64,000 bases of DNA from the NCBI GenBank assembly GCA_032719365.1, contig CM064870.1, positions 43,494,194-43,558,193 on the forward strand. The letters run 5' to 3'. The stretch is from Prinsepia uniflora. Lineage: Eukaryota; Streptophyta; Magnoliopsida; Rosales; Rosaceae. Positions 44,409 to 57,800 of the stretch are shown piece after piece (positions within the stretch are counted from its first letter, which is position 1; every line of letters begins with the position of its first letter). The position numbers and the translations under genes are program-made. The notes under the pieces were generated by a model that saw nothing but the letters and a program-made list of their open reading frames with translations, made no database searches and was not told the origin of the DNA.

Positions 44409-45795
44409 ATATGCATGTAAAAAAAACAATTTATTTTTTTAATAAATAGAATCTTTCAAAACGTGACGAAAAACACTTCATTTATTTTTTAATGATTCAA
44501 ATATTTCAATAATTGAGTTTTAAGATAATGATCAGACAAGAGAACAAGAAGATGAGAAATTGGAAAAAAGAAAGAGCACTTCAATAATCAATTAATTTGT
44601 CTTCCAACTGACAATTTATTCACAGTAACGTTCCAATTATTTTTTGTTAGTAAAAAAACTCAATGGGAATGATTACCCACTATTTCGATTATCCACTTTT
44701 ATGATTGCTTACTTCTTTCATTAACCGTTATTCCCATTCATGTGAAGTAAGCGTACCTTAAGTCTCTGTTTTGTACTCTTTTCACGACGCTTTGAATAAA
44801 TAAAAAATATTATCAAAAAAGAAAAGGAAAAAAAAATTAAAATATAAAAAATAGAATCCAAAAAACAAATCCATCTCTCTGCATCGAAATCCATCTCTCC
44901 CCATCCACATCGTCGTAGCTACCACCTGATGTAGACCGACATAGATAACAATCATACAACATATCTACCAATGTGCTCTCCATCCCTCAGTCTCATGGAA
45001 ATTACATATGATGTCTTCTTCGATTTGGATTATTTCTTTTTATATATATATATAAATCAATTGCAGTCATGCCTTGAAGTTGAAGCATTTGATGAAACGC
45101 CAATATGTGAAATGAAATACCCATTTCACTTTTCATGTCTTAGTTGAAACCTGTTTTTGTTAACATCAGTTTTGTTTATACCATTTTGATTGACCACCAA
45201 GGAGACACCCAAAATTATCCGCAAATGGACAGTGCAAACCATTTTGTCGCCTCCAACCAGACTCAGTCGTCTGCCAACCGAACATAGGCAAGCCGATCCC
45301 GTTAGATCGACCCAACTGGTCAAACCAACCAACTGGGGACTACCGACTGAGGCGCCTAGTTGGCCCCTCCATCACGAACTGACGACTAGTATTCCTGAGT
45401 ATCACGGTCGGCACCATCAAATATTTAATACCTCAATAGTAAAACTACAATTGTGTCCTTCACCGAATCACTGTCATCTATCCAACATCTTGGGACACAT
45501 GGTAACATCTGAGCAATTGCTTAGACCTTACTTTGTTAGGGTCCCAACCCATTTACTACCACTAAAAATTCAGGGTACTTTACCCTATAAAGGTACATAC
45601 AATTTTTAATATTCCCTAAGTCTTAGGCTGCCTACATTATTTAATCTCCATCTGTTTTATTGACTTAAACATCAGAGTCCACTAGACCGACACCCTACTA
45701 GTGTTAAACACTTTTCTTACCAATCTCCCTGGTCATTCCAGTCACCATAAGAATGCTTCCAACGTTCATCAAGACTAATCTCTCGTTAGGCTCAT
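44409..45795. other. Unassigned AT-rich DNA with a possible decayed LTR promoter
   Basis: Positions 44410-45100 are AT-rich and contain a TA dinucleotide run near 45038-45052. Positions 45190-45609 hold a 139-codon ORF with no recognised domain. Nothing else was identified apart from the promoter-like segment at 45583-45680. Confidence 0.4.
45583..45680 (+). promoter_or_regulatory. LTR-promoter-like segment (TATA box plus TGACTTAAACATC)
   Basis: CCCTATAAAGG at 45583-45593 is followed about 70 bp later by TGACTTAAACATCAGAGT. That spacing and the second motif resemble the TATA and R/U5 regions of several plant gypsy LTRs (the TGACTTGAGCRTCGGAGTG class). It may be the remnant of a different LTR family. 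Confidence 0.35.
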
Positions 45796-46708
45796 TGTAA
45801 CAGCTTAGAAATTTGAAAAAGGTAATTTTGAAAATAATTAAAAGGGAGATTATGGTTTTGACCTTATAAGGTTAAAGGTTGACTTTTTGTCTTGGCTACT
45901 TTTTGATTATTTCGTGAGTACCATTGCGTAAGGCACGACGTACCGAGTCCATACACAGATAACACGTCAAAATGGGTGACTTCGATAGGGTCAAAAATTA
46001 AATAAGGGCATTTTGGCAAATTTGGCATAAAAGGGTATTTTCGTAATTTTGCATGAGAGATATTATGTGAGAGTGACATGTGTCTAGAATGAATTTTCCC
46101 TTCCTTATCTCTTCATTCCACTAACTTACCCTTGTGTGATTATATCAATAGAAAGGACTAGGAGAAAACGAGGGAAAGAGAGAGGAAGGAGAAAAAGGAA
46201 GGAGAAAAAGGAAGAAGAAAGGAGATTAGTTAGCCTAGACATAAAAGATTGAAACGAACTTGAGAAAAAAATCCCTGTTTTGAAACTTACCGTTGAGTTT
46301 TAGACAAGGGGCTTGAAACCAAGCCCATTAACAATTCTTACAATCCCTTACAAACATTTGGGGATAAAAGAAGTTTTAGACGTAGGGAGACCTGGAAACC
46401 GAAGTATAATATTAGGAAGAGTTTCAAAAGCTTGGTTGAGGATTTGAGGTAAGATTTTCAGAATTGTAAGGTCATATAATTTTTCGTATATCATATTAAA
46501 GTAGATTGGACGTGGAAGGGAAAAAAAGGACGAAAAAATGAAGAAATTAGGACCAACCAGGTCGCCCAGGTCGGGTTATTCGGGCAGACACATAGAATGA
46601 CCCATTCTAAGGTTGAAGATGGGCCTTTGCGCAGACGCATGAGGCCCACGCGTAGAGGACCCTATTGGTGCAAGGGGGCGTGTGAGGTGGTCCTTTGCCG
46701 TCCATCCA

Positions 46709-49700
46709 TGTAACGACCCGTACCAGAAACCGGGATTCGATTAGTGGTTAATGACGGATTAGTGAAGTTAATCGGTGATTAGTTAGATGATTTCGGACGG
46801 ACAGTGAGAAATGACAGTTTTACCCCTAGAATGGCCAAAAATGCTGACTTTCAGTTTGGGCGATCAAATGGACTTTGACCGATGGCTGTGACGTAGTTCG
46901 GGATGTCACAAGTTCATAGACAGGTGGCACGTCCGATTCCGACATCCGAGGAGGAAGTTATGACGTTCGGAAGTTCAAGGGTAATTTGGTAATTTAGTTA
47001 AAAAGGGGCAATTTGTTGAATTTTCAAACGACATGGACCTTTCACGTATTTCTAGGACCGTTAGGTAGATCTCGATCCCCTGAGTGCAACGACAGACGGT
47101 ACGTTGTCATTGGACGTCGGATGATTTAGTTATAAGTCTAAACGTGTGAGAGGCATTTTGGTCATTTTGCTATCTTGGAATGTGTGCCCAGTGATATCAG
47201 GACACTTGGACGTTTTTGGATGGGGTGACCACCAGGTTTTGGACACCTGGCTGGGTCTGGATGGGTGTAGAAGCCTCAGACTGATTTTAAATTCGTGCAC
47301 GGTGTGTGTGTGGTTTACAAACAAAGGGAAACAGAGGAGAGCTTGAACTGTTAGGAAAAATCTAGATGAACCCTATGAACTTCTTTAACCATGAATGTTG
47401 TGTGATGGGAAGTAGAGAGTTGAGCTGAGGCACGAGTGGTGGTGCCACCGTCGTGGACGATGGACGTGGATTTTGGCAGAAAACAGAGTGATTGTGTGCC
47501 ACCGTGAGAATCCAACACCATAAAACCCCTCAAACCTCTTCCTTTGCCTATGCCATGTGAAGAAAAGTTGGAAAGGGAAGGGCGTCAAACGTGGTGGTGA
47601 CCACGACGGTGAATGACGACGGCGATAAGTTCAAATTCCAGTGTACGGTGACGTTGAACTCAAAAATGTTAGCTTATGAATTAGTGGTTATTGATTAGTT
47701 TTCTTGATTGGATGAGGTTCTAGAGGACTTAAGGGACTGAACAAGCTTAAAACTAAGGAAAATGGAGGCTGGGATCGTGCTGGTGTGACGGTCGACGGTG
47801 GATAGTCGGTTTTTGAATCAGGAAGGTAATATCTGCGTCCTCAATTTGTGTTTTCATTAGCTAGATCTTTTGGTAAGACTAGGACGAAGCTACTGGGAAA
47901 ATTAGGAGTGAAAAATATGGAAAAACCAGAGAAAACATTGACCGCTGGTTCGATTAGACTAGCCTGAACCAAATCGGTCTAGACCCGGTTCGGCGAGAGG
48001 ACATGGATGAACAGTAGCCGCGCATAAGGCCCACGTGCAGCCCCCTTGGGCGGCGCGTGTGGGCGCGTGGCATGGTTTTTGAGGATAGTTCCAACACGAC
48101 TTTTAAAGTATTCGATGTAACAAACATTTTGGCACTAGTTTCGAGTCGATCGGATATTGTCTCGATATGTTTCGAAAAAATTACGGTGCTTTAGTATGAC
48201 CATTGTGAAGTAGTTAGTGACCTTATTATGGGATTTGGACAGGTTCGGGAAAGTCGGTGATAGCGAATTAGCCGGGAACGAGATAAGTGCGCTTGTATTG
48301 AGGCAGTGGCGTAAATGGTCTGTGAGTGAATTTTGCTTTCGAACTTATGATGCATCCATATATGTTTTTATATGTTTCTATACGTGATTTCAATATTTAT
48401 GAATTGATATTGATGATTTACAGTTTTGCACGGATTTCGAGATAAGTACGTATTTGCACGTTTTACGGGGTTTCGATTTCTATTGTGATTTGATCATGGC
48501 TTTGATGATTTGACTTCGGGATTTGAAATATGATTTAAAATAGATTTTGGAAAAGTGATTTTGGGCATGAAGCCCAATTCTTAAAAGTGGCTTTGATGAA
48601 CGTGATTTCGGATTTTGGAATCGGATTTCAGGATGACGATTCTGGATTCGGCTTTGGAACTTGAAAGTGGATTTCTAGATTTGGGTCCGGAATGGTTATT
48701 CCGGATGCCGGCTTACGGAATGATGGTTCCGGATTCGAATTTGGAAATGGATGATGGATATGATTCTGGATTTGGATTCAGGATGCTGATTTCGGATTCG
48801 GCTTGGAATTCGAAATAGTGATTTCGAATTAGGATTTGGACATGGATTTGGAAATGGTTTTAAAATGGTATGGATTGGATTTGCTGGATCTGGTTATTGG
48901 GTTTAAAGACCCGGATATGATACATGACGGGGGCAGGCGTAAAGACCCGGATTGAGTTTAAAGACTCGGGAGTTTAAAGACTCGGATATTGTGATTTCCC
49001 CCGTAGGCGTATTGAGTTTAAAGACTCGGGAGTTTAAAGACGCGGATTATATTAAGGCCTGGATTGAGTTTAAAGACTCGGATAGATCCAGAAGGTTCGA
49101 TGGATGACAAAGGTTTCAAATGTGTTTTGCATTTCGATGATAATGATGGTTTTCATAATGGTTTTCCGATGTTTTGGGCAATGACTCGGAGGTTATAGAT
49201 TTTGATGGTTTCGGGCTGAGGCCCGGGATTTGAGAAAAAAGAAATAAGTTCGGTTTTTGTAATTGAATATGAAATGGTTTTCTGATATGAGTTGATTATG
49301 CATGCATTGGTTTTTAAACAGAGGGTATAATTGTCTTTTCTTATAAACGGTTTTCTAAACTTATCCTTTATTTTTGTCCACTCATGGTCTTTTGTGTTTT
49401 CGATACCCTCTAGGTTGTCGCGGTGCGGGCTGTTGGTCGAGAGAGATGGAGACATCACACACGCAATCCACAGTAGAGTCTGCACGCTCTGGGAAGTCCG
49501 GAAGTTTCGAAGGGTTCGTTTGGAAATCCCTTGTCCGACTTACATGTCACATGAAGGTTGGACGTTGACAGGACCCGTCCCGATCCCACAGGGACCACAA
49601 GGGGACATGCCCTGCTCCCGTCTGACACCCAAAAATAACATACCAATTTTAACCTTAAATGATCAAATGCATAAATTACCAAATTTAAGTTATACATCAA

Positions 49701-52316
49701 ATCCGAATTAAACAGCTATCAGACAAGGGATGAAATCTAAAATTACAAGTTGCGAGCACGACTCTAAAGTAAACTTGCGGGTAAACCACCCAACAGGGGT
49801 TCAGGTACGCAGAAGTAGATCTATGCCTCAGCCTCAAGATCCTCCTCTACCTCAGTAGCACCGCCTGAAGAGGTTACCAAAACAATAAGGGTGAGTGGGC
49901 CGAAACTCAAGTTTATAAAACCATTTAATATGTAAAACATATAATTTACCCCTCCGTTTTCCAAACATGCATGCATTAGAATTTAAAACCGTAAATCATA
50001 TGATATGAACCATAAGGCATGTAATAAAATCATAACATAATTTTAGCCACTGCACTATATACTCCAATCCCGACATCCCCGATGTCTGACGTCCCTGACG
50101 TCCAATAAGGTCACAGTCTCAAGGCTACGCGTGCCACTCGGGTCTCAATTCTGAGTCCAATCCCCGAACCCTGTCCGGGTACGGCATCTCAAATGCCTAG
50201 CGTCCTAGACGCTCGACATCCCTGACGTCAAATAAGCAATCCTGGTCCTGAGTCATTTTACGGTCCGGTTCCTCCGTAGAATGACCCCTCGCAGGCAATG
50301 CGCCATGACCACTTCGGGGTACCACATCCGGAGGAGACAGTATCATAAGAATGGATCTATACAGTGCAGTACCAAATACATTTTATTGATATCCACATGC
50401 AAAACATATATATATACATAGATAAAAATCCAACCAATCATTAAGTTTCATCAGACGGGTCTCAAACCCAAATACCGTGAAACGTGCCATAACCATAATT
50501 TCAACATCATCAAAACCGTTTCTTGATTCCAGCATGTGAATATATAAGTAAATCAGAAAACATTTAAGCATGCAAGGGTTAATGAAATCGGGCCCACTCA
50601 CAGTACGATCCCGCGGTGAACCTGCGCGTACGAACTTGTACCGGGATTATCGTACAATTCTTGTCAATCCAAATCACACGTAAGGGTCACTACAAGTCTT
50701 AAACATTTATCCAAAAATTTCGAAACAGAAACCGGCTTGGGGAAACCGTCCAACACGTTTCTCGAGATAAACGACCCTAAACTAACAAATCAAACTATCT
50801 TAGATCAACATGGTTAATTCACCAAAAATGTTCAGAATGATGAGAGGAATAAAAGTCATGTTGATCGTGATCAGAGATAAGGCTCAACGCGCCCTCACGC
50901 GCCGCCCAAAGTTGCTGCGCGTGAAAGTCACGCGCCTGACACTGTAGCTGCTACAGTGTCACCATCTTCACTTGTTTATCTGTAATACGGGCCTGCCACC
51001 CGTGGCTTGACCCGGTTGATTACCCATCAATTCCTACTCGATTTCAATCCAATTTGATCCTAACATGTTTATTATTCTTCCAATTTAAGTTCTGTGACAC
51101 TAATTTGCCTCGACAAGTCCTTTAACTAGTCATTCGACCCGTGATCAACCAAACGGGTTCATCATCCCAACTCACTAGTTTCCAAACCAAAATCAAATTA
51201 ACCTTCCAGTAAGCATCATAGGACTAAAACGAACTATAAGGAATGATCAATTGAACAAAACGTTACCTGGAAGTAGCCATCCAAACCTCTGAAATTCCTC
51301 TGAAAACGGCAGCCTCCGTCCCAGGTCCCCCGTGGCTGGTTGCCTTCGATTTCGATATGGATGTGTTCTAAACACTCCCAGAAAAATCACTCAGTGTTTA
51401 GATTGGTCCAAAAGACCGTATAAATCAAAATCCGAAATTTCCCTCCAATTTTTCCGAAACTCAATCACTGGTTTTTCTCTCTAATTCCCAGCCCCCTTTG
51501 CAGCAGAATGAAGTAGACGCACATCCCACTCAGTTTAAACCAACTGAGCCGTCCCAGAGGCTCGTGGAAGCCCAGCCTGGCCACTGAGAAAGTTTCCCGC
51601 AAAGCTTCGAATTGGATTAAATCAAATGCCCGTGTTTGCTGGACGAATCCAGCCATGTGCTGATGTCTTTCAGTTTAAACAATTCGCTCTTTTCAGTCCA
51701 CTAACGGATTAAAGAATGGGATTGCTCAGAATCACCACCCACGGTGGTGCAGCCATGTTCTCCCACGATTGCTACAGTAACCAGGGGTAAAATGACCAAA
51801 ATGCCCCTGGTTCAATAATTACCAAAATGCCCTACACTTTCTAGACCCGTAACTCAGCCATACGAAGTCCGATTTCGGCGTGCCGCCTGTCTACGGACTC
51901 AGGGCATCGAGACCTACCTAACGGTCCTTCAGTCGTGTGAAAATTAGTTGTCAAACAAAAACTCAACATTTTCGCCCCTCGTGTCCAAATTACGGTAATG
52001 CCCGTGAACTTCTGATAGTCATAACTTTTTCCCTGATCGTCCGAATTGGACGTGCCACCTGTCTATGGACTCGTGACGTCCCAAACTACGTTACGGTCAT
52101 TGGTCAAAGTCCATCTGACCTATAAATCAAAAAGTGAACAATTTGGCCATACCATTCACAAGGGTAAAAACGTCAATTCATACAATAAATTACATTATTA
52201 TAATCCTCGAATTTCCAGGGTGTTACAGACGTCGGTTTAGCCTTCGTGTCACGCGTACATTAGACGGGAGCATGACTTAGCCCTTAATCCTGGGGGATTG
52301 AGGGTGGGTCGTGTCA
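46709..52316 (+). mobile_element. Solo LTR (about 2.94 kb) split by a reverse solo LTR
   Basis: It starts TGTAACGACCCGTACCAGAA and ends GGGTGGGTCGTGTCA, flanked by perfect ATCCA duplications (46704-46708 and 52317-52321). Its body is 46709-49565 plus 52233-52316. Signals are donor GGAAG|GTAATA near 47826, acceptor TTTGGACAG| (48242), exon-like block 48243-48321, donor GTGAGTG at 48322, a minisatellite at 48895-49088, and acceptor ACCCTCTAG|GTTG near 49413. Confidence 0.9.
49566..52227 (-). mobile_element. Reverse solo LTR (2662 bp)
   Basis: On the plus strand it reads TGACAGGACCCGTCCC at the left and GGGTGTTACA at the right, flanked by perfect GACGT duplications (49561-49565 and 52228-52232). 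Its minus-strand start TGTAACACCCTGG resembles the LTRs at 5499 and 29547. Minus-strand signals include CTTCCAG|GTAACG near 51267, GTACT|GTGAGTGG near 50603, and ACCTCTTCAG|GCGG near 49870. Confidence 0.92.
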
Positions 52317-52359
52317 ATCCAACATGAATTTTCCTGTTTTTTATGTTACGAATCAAATG

Positions 52360-52741
52360 GCGCAGGTTTCGAGACAATCAGACATCGCCTTAGGGGTAAA
52401 ATTAGCCGATTCATCAAAATCAGTGGAAAATGAATCACCACTAGTTGATTCATCAAAATCAGCAAAAAAAAAGGACCAAATTACTATTTTACCCCTCATT
52501 CGTAAAATTACCCAATTGCCCCTCGCCGTTTTAGACCCATAACCATCATATCTGAACTCCAATTTCGACGTGCTGCCTGTCTATGGACTCAGCGTCTCGA
52601 GACCTACACAACGGTCCTCACAAATAGTACAAAAAGTATTTGAAATGAAAGTTAACTTTTACCCATAACAATTACAAGGGCAAACAGGGCATTTTACATT
52701 TCGATTTCTGAATTTACATTATTTGAATTTCTAGGTCGTTA
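52360..52741 (-). repeat. Reverse LTR fragment
   Basis: Similar to 60790-61093, the 5' part of the reverse gypsy LTR. Shared features are a CTGTCTATGGACTCAGCGTC block, ACCTACACAACGGTC, and an end TTTCTAGGTCGTTAC. The terminal CA is lost, the left boundary is vague, and a poly-G tract follows immediately. It is a truncated copy inserted in the 5' LTR of the defective gypsy element. Confidence 0.6.
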
Positions 52742-52743
52742 CT

Positions 52744-52772
52744 GGGGGGAGGGGGGGGGGGGGGGGGGGGGG
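52744..52772 (+). repeat. Poly-G tract
   Basis: A run of 29 bases with a single A. It abuts the broken end of the reverse LTR fragment. G-quadruplex formation is possible, and so is an assembly error at this length. Confidence 0.95.
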
Positions 52773-53879
52773 TAGTTTTTGTAATCTGAAATTATAATTT
52801 TTGACAAGCGACATAGCCCGCAAAGCCGGCGAAGAATGTTTGAATCAAGAATAAACTGCGAAATAAGACTGTGAGTGGACTTTTATTTTTATTAAATTAT
52901 TATGCATGCATATTTGAATATTTTAATCATCTTAGTCCATGATTTTTGTGATGTTGGTTCGGTTATAATTTTAAAATTTGTTTTGGGAATTTATTGACTA
53001 CTTATAAGTGCACATTTTAAGAAGTTTAGCCTAAACTATGTTTTGCGCTTAGGCCCAAAATTTGAAATGTGAGTTTGGCTTAAGGTATTGCTATGTGTTA
53101 TATAAATTTTTTTTCGATATTTGTGAGTGAGTGATTGTGCATGGACAACCCTCCTTGGATTACTAGTTAGCAGGATAGTCTTAGACGTCCAGAGTCGGGC
53201 TCTGTTTCGTGAGACTGGCGTTGTGATGGTGAGTCAGGCATCTAGAGTCGGGCTCTGTTTCTCGAGTGGTTGACCTACCAGTAGTGCGATTTATACATGA
53301 TGATCGATATTCGAGCATCGATGATGGGTTGGTTATGTGTGATTATTGTCATTTTTGCCTGAATACTTTTGTATATGATTTGATATACTCATACTGATTG
53401 ATTTATAAATATTTATACATATTTCGAAATGCATGGGTTATATTTCATTTTTAATCAAAATTTCACGTTTTACATTTGCATGCATAGTTTTGGAAAACGG
53501 GGAAAATTATTTATATTTTTCAAACTATATTTTTAAAGGGTTATTTTCGTCCACTCATATCTTTTACTAGTTTTACTTGCTATCCAAGTCGTGGTAGAGA
53601 GAAGATGATATATTCGGAGCTGGAGGCGTAACCCACCTACTGCGTACTCCTTGACATTTTAGGGTAAACTTCTGTACTTTAAATTGTGTTTTGATACTTG
53701 TGATCTGTATGTCCGGACATATACGGTTATGTAATATATCCCTAGGTTGACAGTTAGTTATTTTTAATGATATTAGTATGTCATACTTTGAGATTGGTTT
53801 CGACTTTTAGTATTACCTTTCAGATGAGGTCAAGATCCTTCATGTTTATAGAGGTAGTTTCGGGAAGGGTCCTATCAAC

Positions 53880-53892
53880 TTGGTATCAGAGC
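53880..53892 (+). other. Primer-binding site of the defective gypsy element
   Basis: TTGGTATCAGAGC starts two bases after the LTR end at 53877. It is the initiator-Met-tRNA type. Confidence 0.9.
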
Positions 53893-53972
53893 ATAGGTTT
53901 ACTATTTTTGACTGCATTTGTGAGGTGCATGGTGTGAATTAAGGTATGTTTGTTTAAGGAAAAGTGACAATT

Positions 53973-54740
53973 ATGCCTCCAAGACGAGATCCCCTTACAC
54001 GGCCTGAAGATGAGACGAAGTGGGTTAGAGAGGGCCCAGATATTGAGAGAGCCCGCTAGTTAAGGGCTACTATTTTTATAAACGAGGGAAGCTAGGAAAA
54101 GGAAGAGGAATGGATTAGCCATTTATAAAGAATCTTTAAGGTTATGTAGTGTTTACCGGATGATAAGGTATTAACAGCCACCATTCCGTTGGGTGATCAT
54201 GCTTACTAGTAGGGGTGGGGGTTACAAATGATGGGTTGGGATGCTTAGCCTTTACATGGGAGACTTTTAGAGATATATGTACGTGTCAATTCTGCTCTCG
54301 TTCATTTTGTGATGATAGAAAGGTAGAGTTCTTACAGTTGCTCTCGTTCACATTGAGAGAGTTATCAGATGCTGCTATCCGAGTAGATGCGAGGTTACCC
54401 ATTGGCATCAGAGTGTGAGTTATGGTAAAAAAAAAAAAAGGGAATGTCCATATACTGGTACTTTTAGTAAGAGGACCCAGATGTGGGGTAGTATTAGCCT
54501 TGAATTTTCTGGCAATGATCATCCAGGTTCAGGTAGCAAAATGACTAAACTAGAAGATATTCGGAGTTTTGGGTTAAGACTACAGACGTCTACCCAAGCT
54601 AATCGAGCTTCAACATACACGACTCGAAGATAGGAGAGTACGTATATGCAGCCTCACATGATTTATTGTTATGCTTGTGAAGATCCCAGTCATAACCCAA
54701 GAGATTGTCCAAAACGCTCAAGTGGTGGTACAATGGGGCA
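53973..54740 (+). pseudogene. Decayed gag of the defective gypsy element
   Basis: An ATG at 53973 opens MPPRRDPLTRPEDETKWVRE and meets a stop at about codon 27. Further gag-like pieces follow in shifting frames (for example DDRKVEFLQLLS near 54310). A CCHC zinc knuckle is intact at 54667-54708: C-x2-C-x4-H-x4-C reading CYACEDPSHNPRDC. Gag would normally form the particle and bind genomic RNA. Several stops and frameshifts make it non-functional. Confidence 0.8.
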
Positions 54741-54856
54741 TGATGATGTAGATTATGGTCAAACTTCATGTACATCTAGAGGGATTCAGACATAGACCAG
54801 TGAGGCTGAAAGAATATTGAAAGGACGTGGTTGGTCATTAGGGCCATAAGCTAGAG

Positions 54857-57800
54857 TGATAAGACCCATCTCGAGAAACACTAGAAAGTACATCCGGGTC
54901 CTACTCCCGTCTAACAAGTAACCCGAAATATAGCACTTAGCCTCATACTTGCCAGACAAGGGATATTTGTACTCCTTAACATTCATGTCACTGCCTCTTG
55001 TTGGGCCTCGAAATTCGTGTCACGACCTTGGAGGGTTACAAAACCAAGAAAACATATGAGTGGACAAAAACCCCTAAACATTTGGACGGTCAAAAATACC
55101 TCGAAATGGTGTCCGATCAACTCGAAACTTGTGCCAAAATGTTCGTAACATCGAAAAAATTAAAGACATGTTGGCCAAACCTCGAGACTTACTGGAAAGT
55201 GCCCTCACGTGTGAAGCCCACGTGCCCAGTTTTAGTGTCATCTCTTTCACCTGTTTCTCAGGTTTTCAAGGTCGCCCATCCCAACTATCAAACTAGGCCC
55301 TAAATCACTCAAAAATCCACCTTCTCAATTCCCATTTTTCCAATCTATTCTGCAAAAACCGAGGAAATGATCTATGCAATCAAAACTCAATGAAAATTTA
55401 CCCAAATCTGTCACCTAACCTTAACTTTCGACAAGGGTTTTTCCTCTATCCAAGGTGGTTTCGACGACCAAAACCACAAACTAATTGGTCGCAGAAACTC
55501 AGAGATGGCAGTCACAAGTTATTTCCCAAGTTCCTAATTGAAAATTGGGTTGAGCATCTCAAATCTGCAAGGTATTCTTTCTCGAGTTTGCTTCGGGTCT
55601 AAGACATCCAAACCACCTTTATTCTCCCTTTCTTTTCTTTCTCTTCCTTTTCTTTCTTTTCTCTTCTTTTGTTTCTCCTTCTTTCCTCTTGTTTTTCCTT
55701 TTCTTTTTCATTTTTTTCTCTTGGCCGAAAATACACACACAAAAACACTCAACATAAATATCAACCCACAAAAGAAGTCCAAGTCGATGTGTAACGACCC
55801 GTCCCGGGAGTCGGGATTAGCGAAGTAATTAGTAACGGATTAGCTAAGTTAACCGGTAGTTAGCGGGTTACTTTTAGACTGTTAGCCCAAAATGACGATT
55901 TTACCCATGGAATGGGCAAAATGTTGACTTTGAGTTCAAGCGGTCAATTGGGCTTTAACCGATGACCGTGACGTAGTTTGGGACGTCACGAGTCCGTAGA
56001 CAGGTGGAACGCCCGATTCCGACATTTGAGGAGGAAGTTATGATGTGTGGAAGGTTGAGGGCATTTTCGTAATTTGGTTAACGAATGGGGAAAAGTTGAC
56101 TTTTTTCTAGACTTGTCATTTTCATGTAGACCGAGGACCGTTAGGTAGATCTCGTCGTCCTGAGTTCAACGACAGGAGGCATACTTTCATCGGGCGTAGG
56201 ACGAATGAGATACGAGTCTGGAACGACGAAGGGTAAAGTGGTAAGTTTTGGACTTAGGGGCATTTTGGTCTTTTTACCTTGGGCCAATCAGATAAGGCCT
56301 TATGGAATTGTGGGAGTGGATATTTTAGTTGTTTTCCAGAGGGAATTGGACACGTGAGGGAGACCTAGAGGTTTCTAGGAGTGTTAACGTGTGCACGGCT
56401 ACAAATTGCACACTTTCAAACCGTGCATTTGTGCTTGGAAACAGAAAACAGAGAGTGGAGATGGTGAGGATTTCTGATCGATTCTCAGTGGGTGAAGGCT
56501 TGGGGTTTGAGTGTTTGATCAGGAATGGTTGGTGAGTGAGTGCTTATGCTTTAGAGACGGTGGGACGGTGGTTGTGTGTGTATCGTGTTTGTTCGAAGAG
56601 GAAGAACAGGACAGAGGACCACTATGCACGGTTGTGCACTTCCAGTGACCAAACCGTCGAATTCAACCCGTGGTGGTGTCGAGAGACCTGAGGGGAGTCA
56701 AATAGGCACGACGGAGCTCACGGTGGCAGCCTAAGAGTAGGTAATTTCTCTTCTTTGCTCTGATTGCTCTGTTTTGTTGTCTGGGTTCAAACATAAAGTC
56801 GTGAAGTTTGAGGCTAAGTCGAAGTGTCCTATGAGTTGTAATCGACATAGTAGGTCCCTAGGAACCTGTAGAGGTCGAAGCCATGACTGGGGAAGGGACG
56901 GTTGGCTGGGAACCAAAACAGAGTTTCGGACGGGTTTCTGGTTCGAGTTTGGAAGATAGTTTAGAGGTTGTGATGTTGTGTTTGCTTAGGGAATTAGGTT
57001 GTTAGGAGTAAGACGATCCTAGTGGTGTTGAAAGGATAAAAAAAAGATGGGATTTAAGGGAAAACCGGTCACGCCAGTTCGGTTCAGTTGAACCGGTTGG
57101 CCAGAGGTTGAAGATGACTCTGTGTGCAGGCGTGTGAGGCCCACGCGCAGCCACTTTGGGCGGCGCGTGGGGCGCGTGCGGTGTTATCCGGGGTAGTGTC
57201 CAACTAGGTTTTGAGTCTAATTGTTGTAACAAATCTTTTGGGATAGGTTTCGGGATGATTGGACGTAGTTTCGGGTTAGTTCTGCGGGGGTCGAAGGTTT
57301 AGGGTCCCGTTGAAAGTACGCGTAGAAGTTCGAGAAAATTATGGGACTTGGGTGGGACTTTTGTCAAGTAGTTAGTAACCTCGTTGTGGGCTTTGGACAG
57401 GTTCGGGAAAGCCGAGGATAACGGAATGGCCGGGGACGGCGTAAGTGCGCGTGTATATAGGCGACGTCGGAATGGTCTGTGAGTGGACTTTGATTTCTAA
57501 CTCTTGATGCATGCATATATGTTTTTATATGTTTTCTATACTTGATTCTATGATTTGATTTATGATTGTGATGGTTTACGGTTTTTGCACGTTTTTCGAG
57601 GAAATGACGGTATTTCACGTTTTACGAGATTTTGATGGATATTGTGATTTGAACCTGGGTTTAATGATTTGATTTCGGGATTTGATTTTAAAGAAAGTAA
57701 AAGGATTTTTGGAAAGTGATTTCGGGCTTGAGGCCCATTTCAAAAAGTGGTTTTGAGTAACATGATTTTGAGTTGTTGAATCGGATTTCCGGATGACGTT

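Noticed and set aside
45190..45609. 139-codon ORF
   Set aside because: No domain, no splice or start context, and it lies next to a decayed LTR-promoter-like segment. Likely chance.
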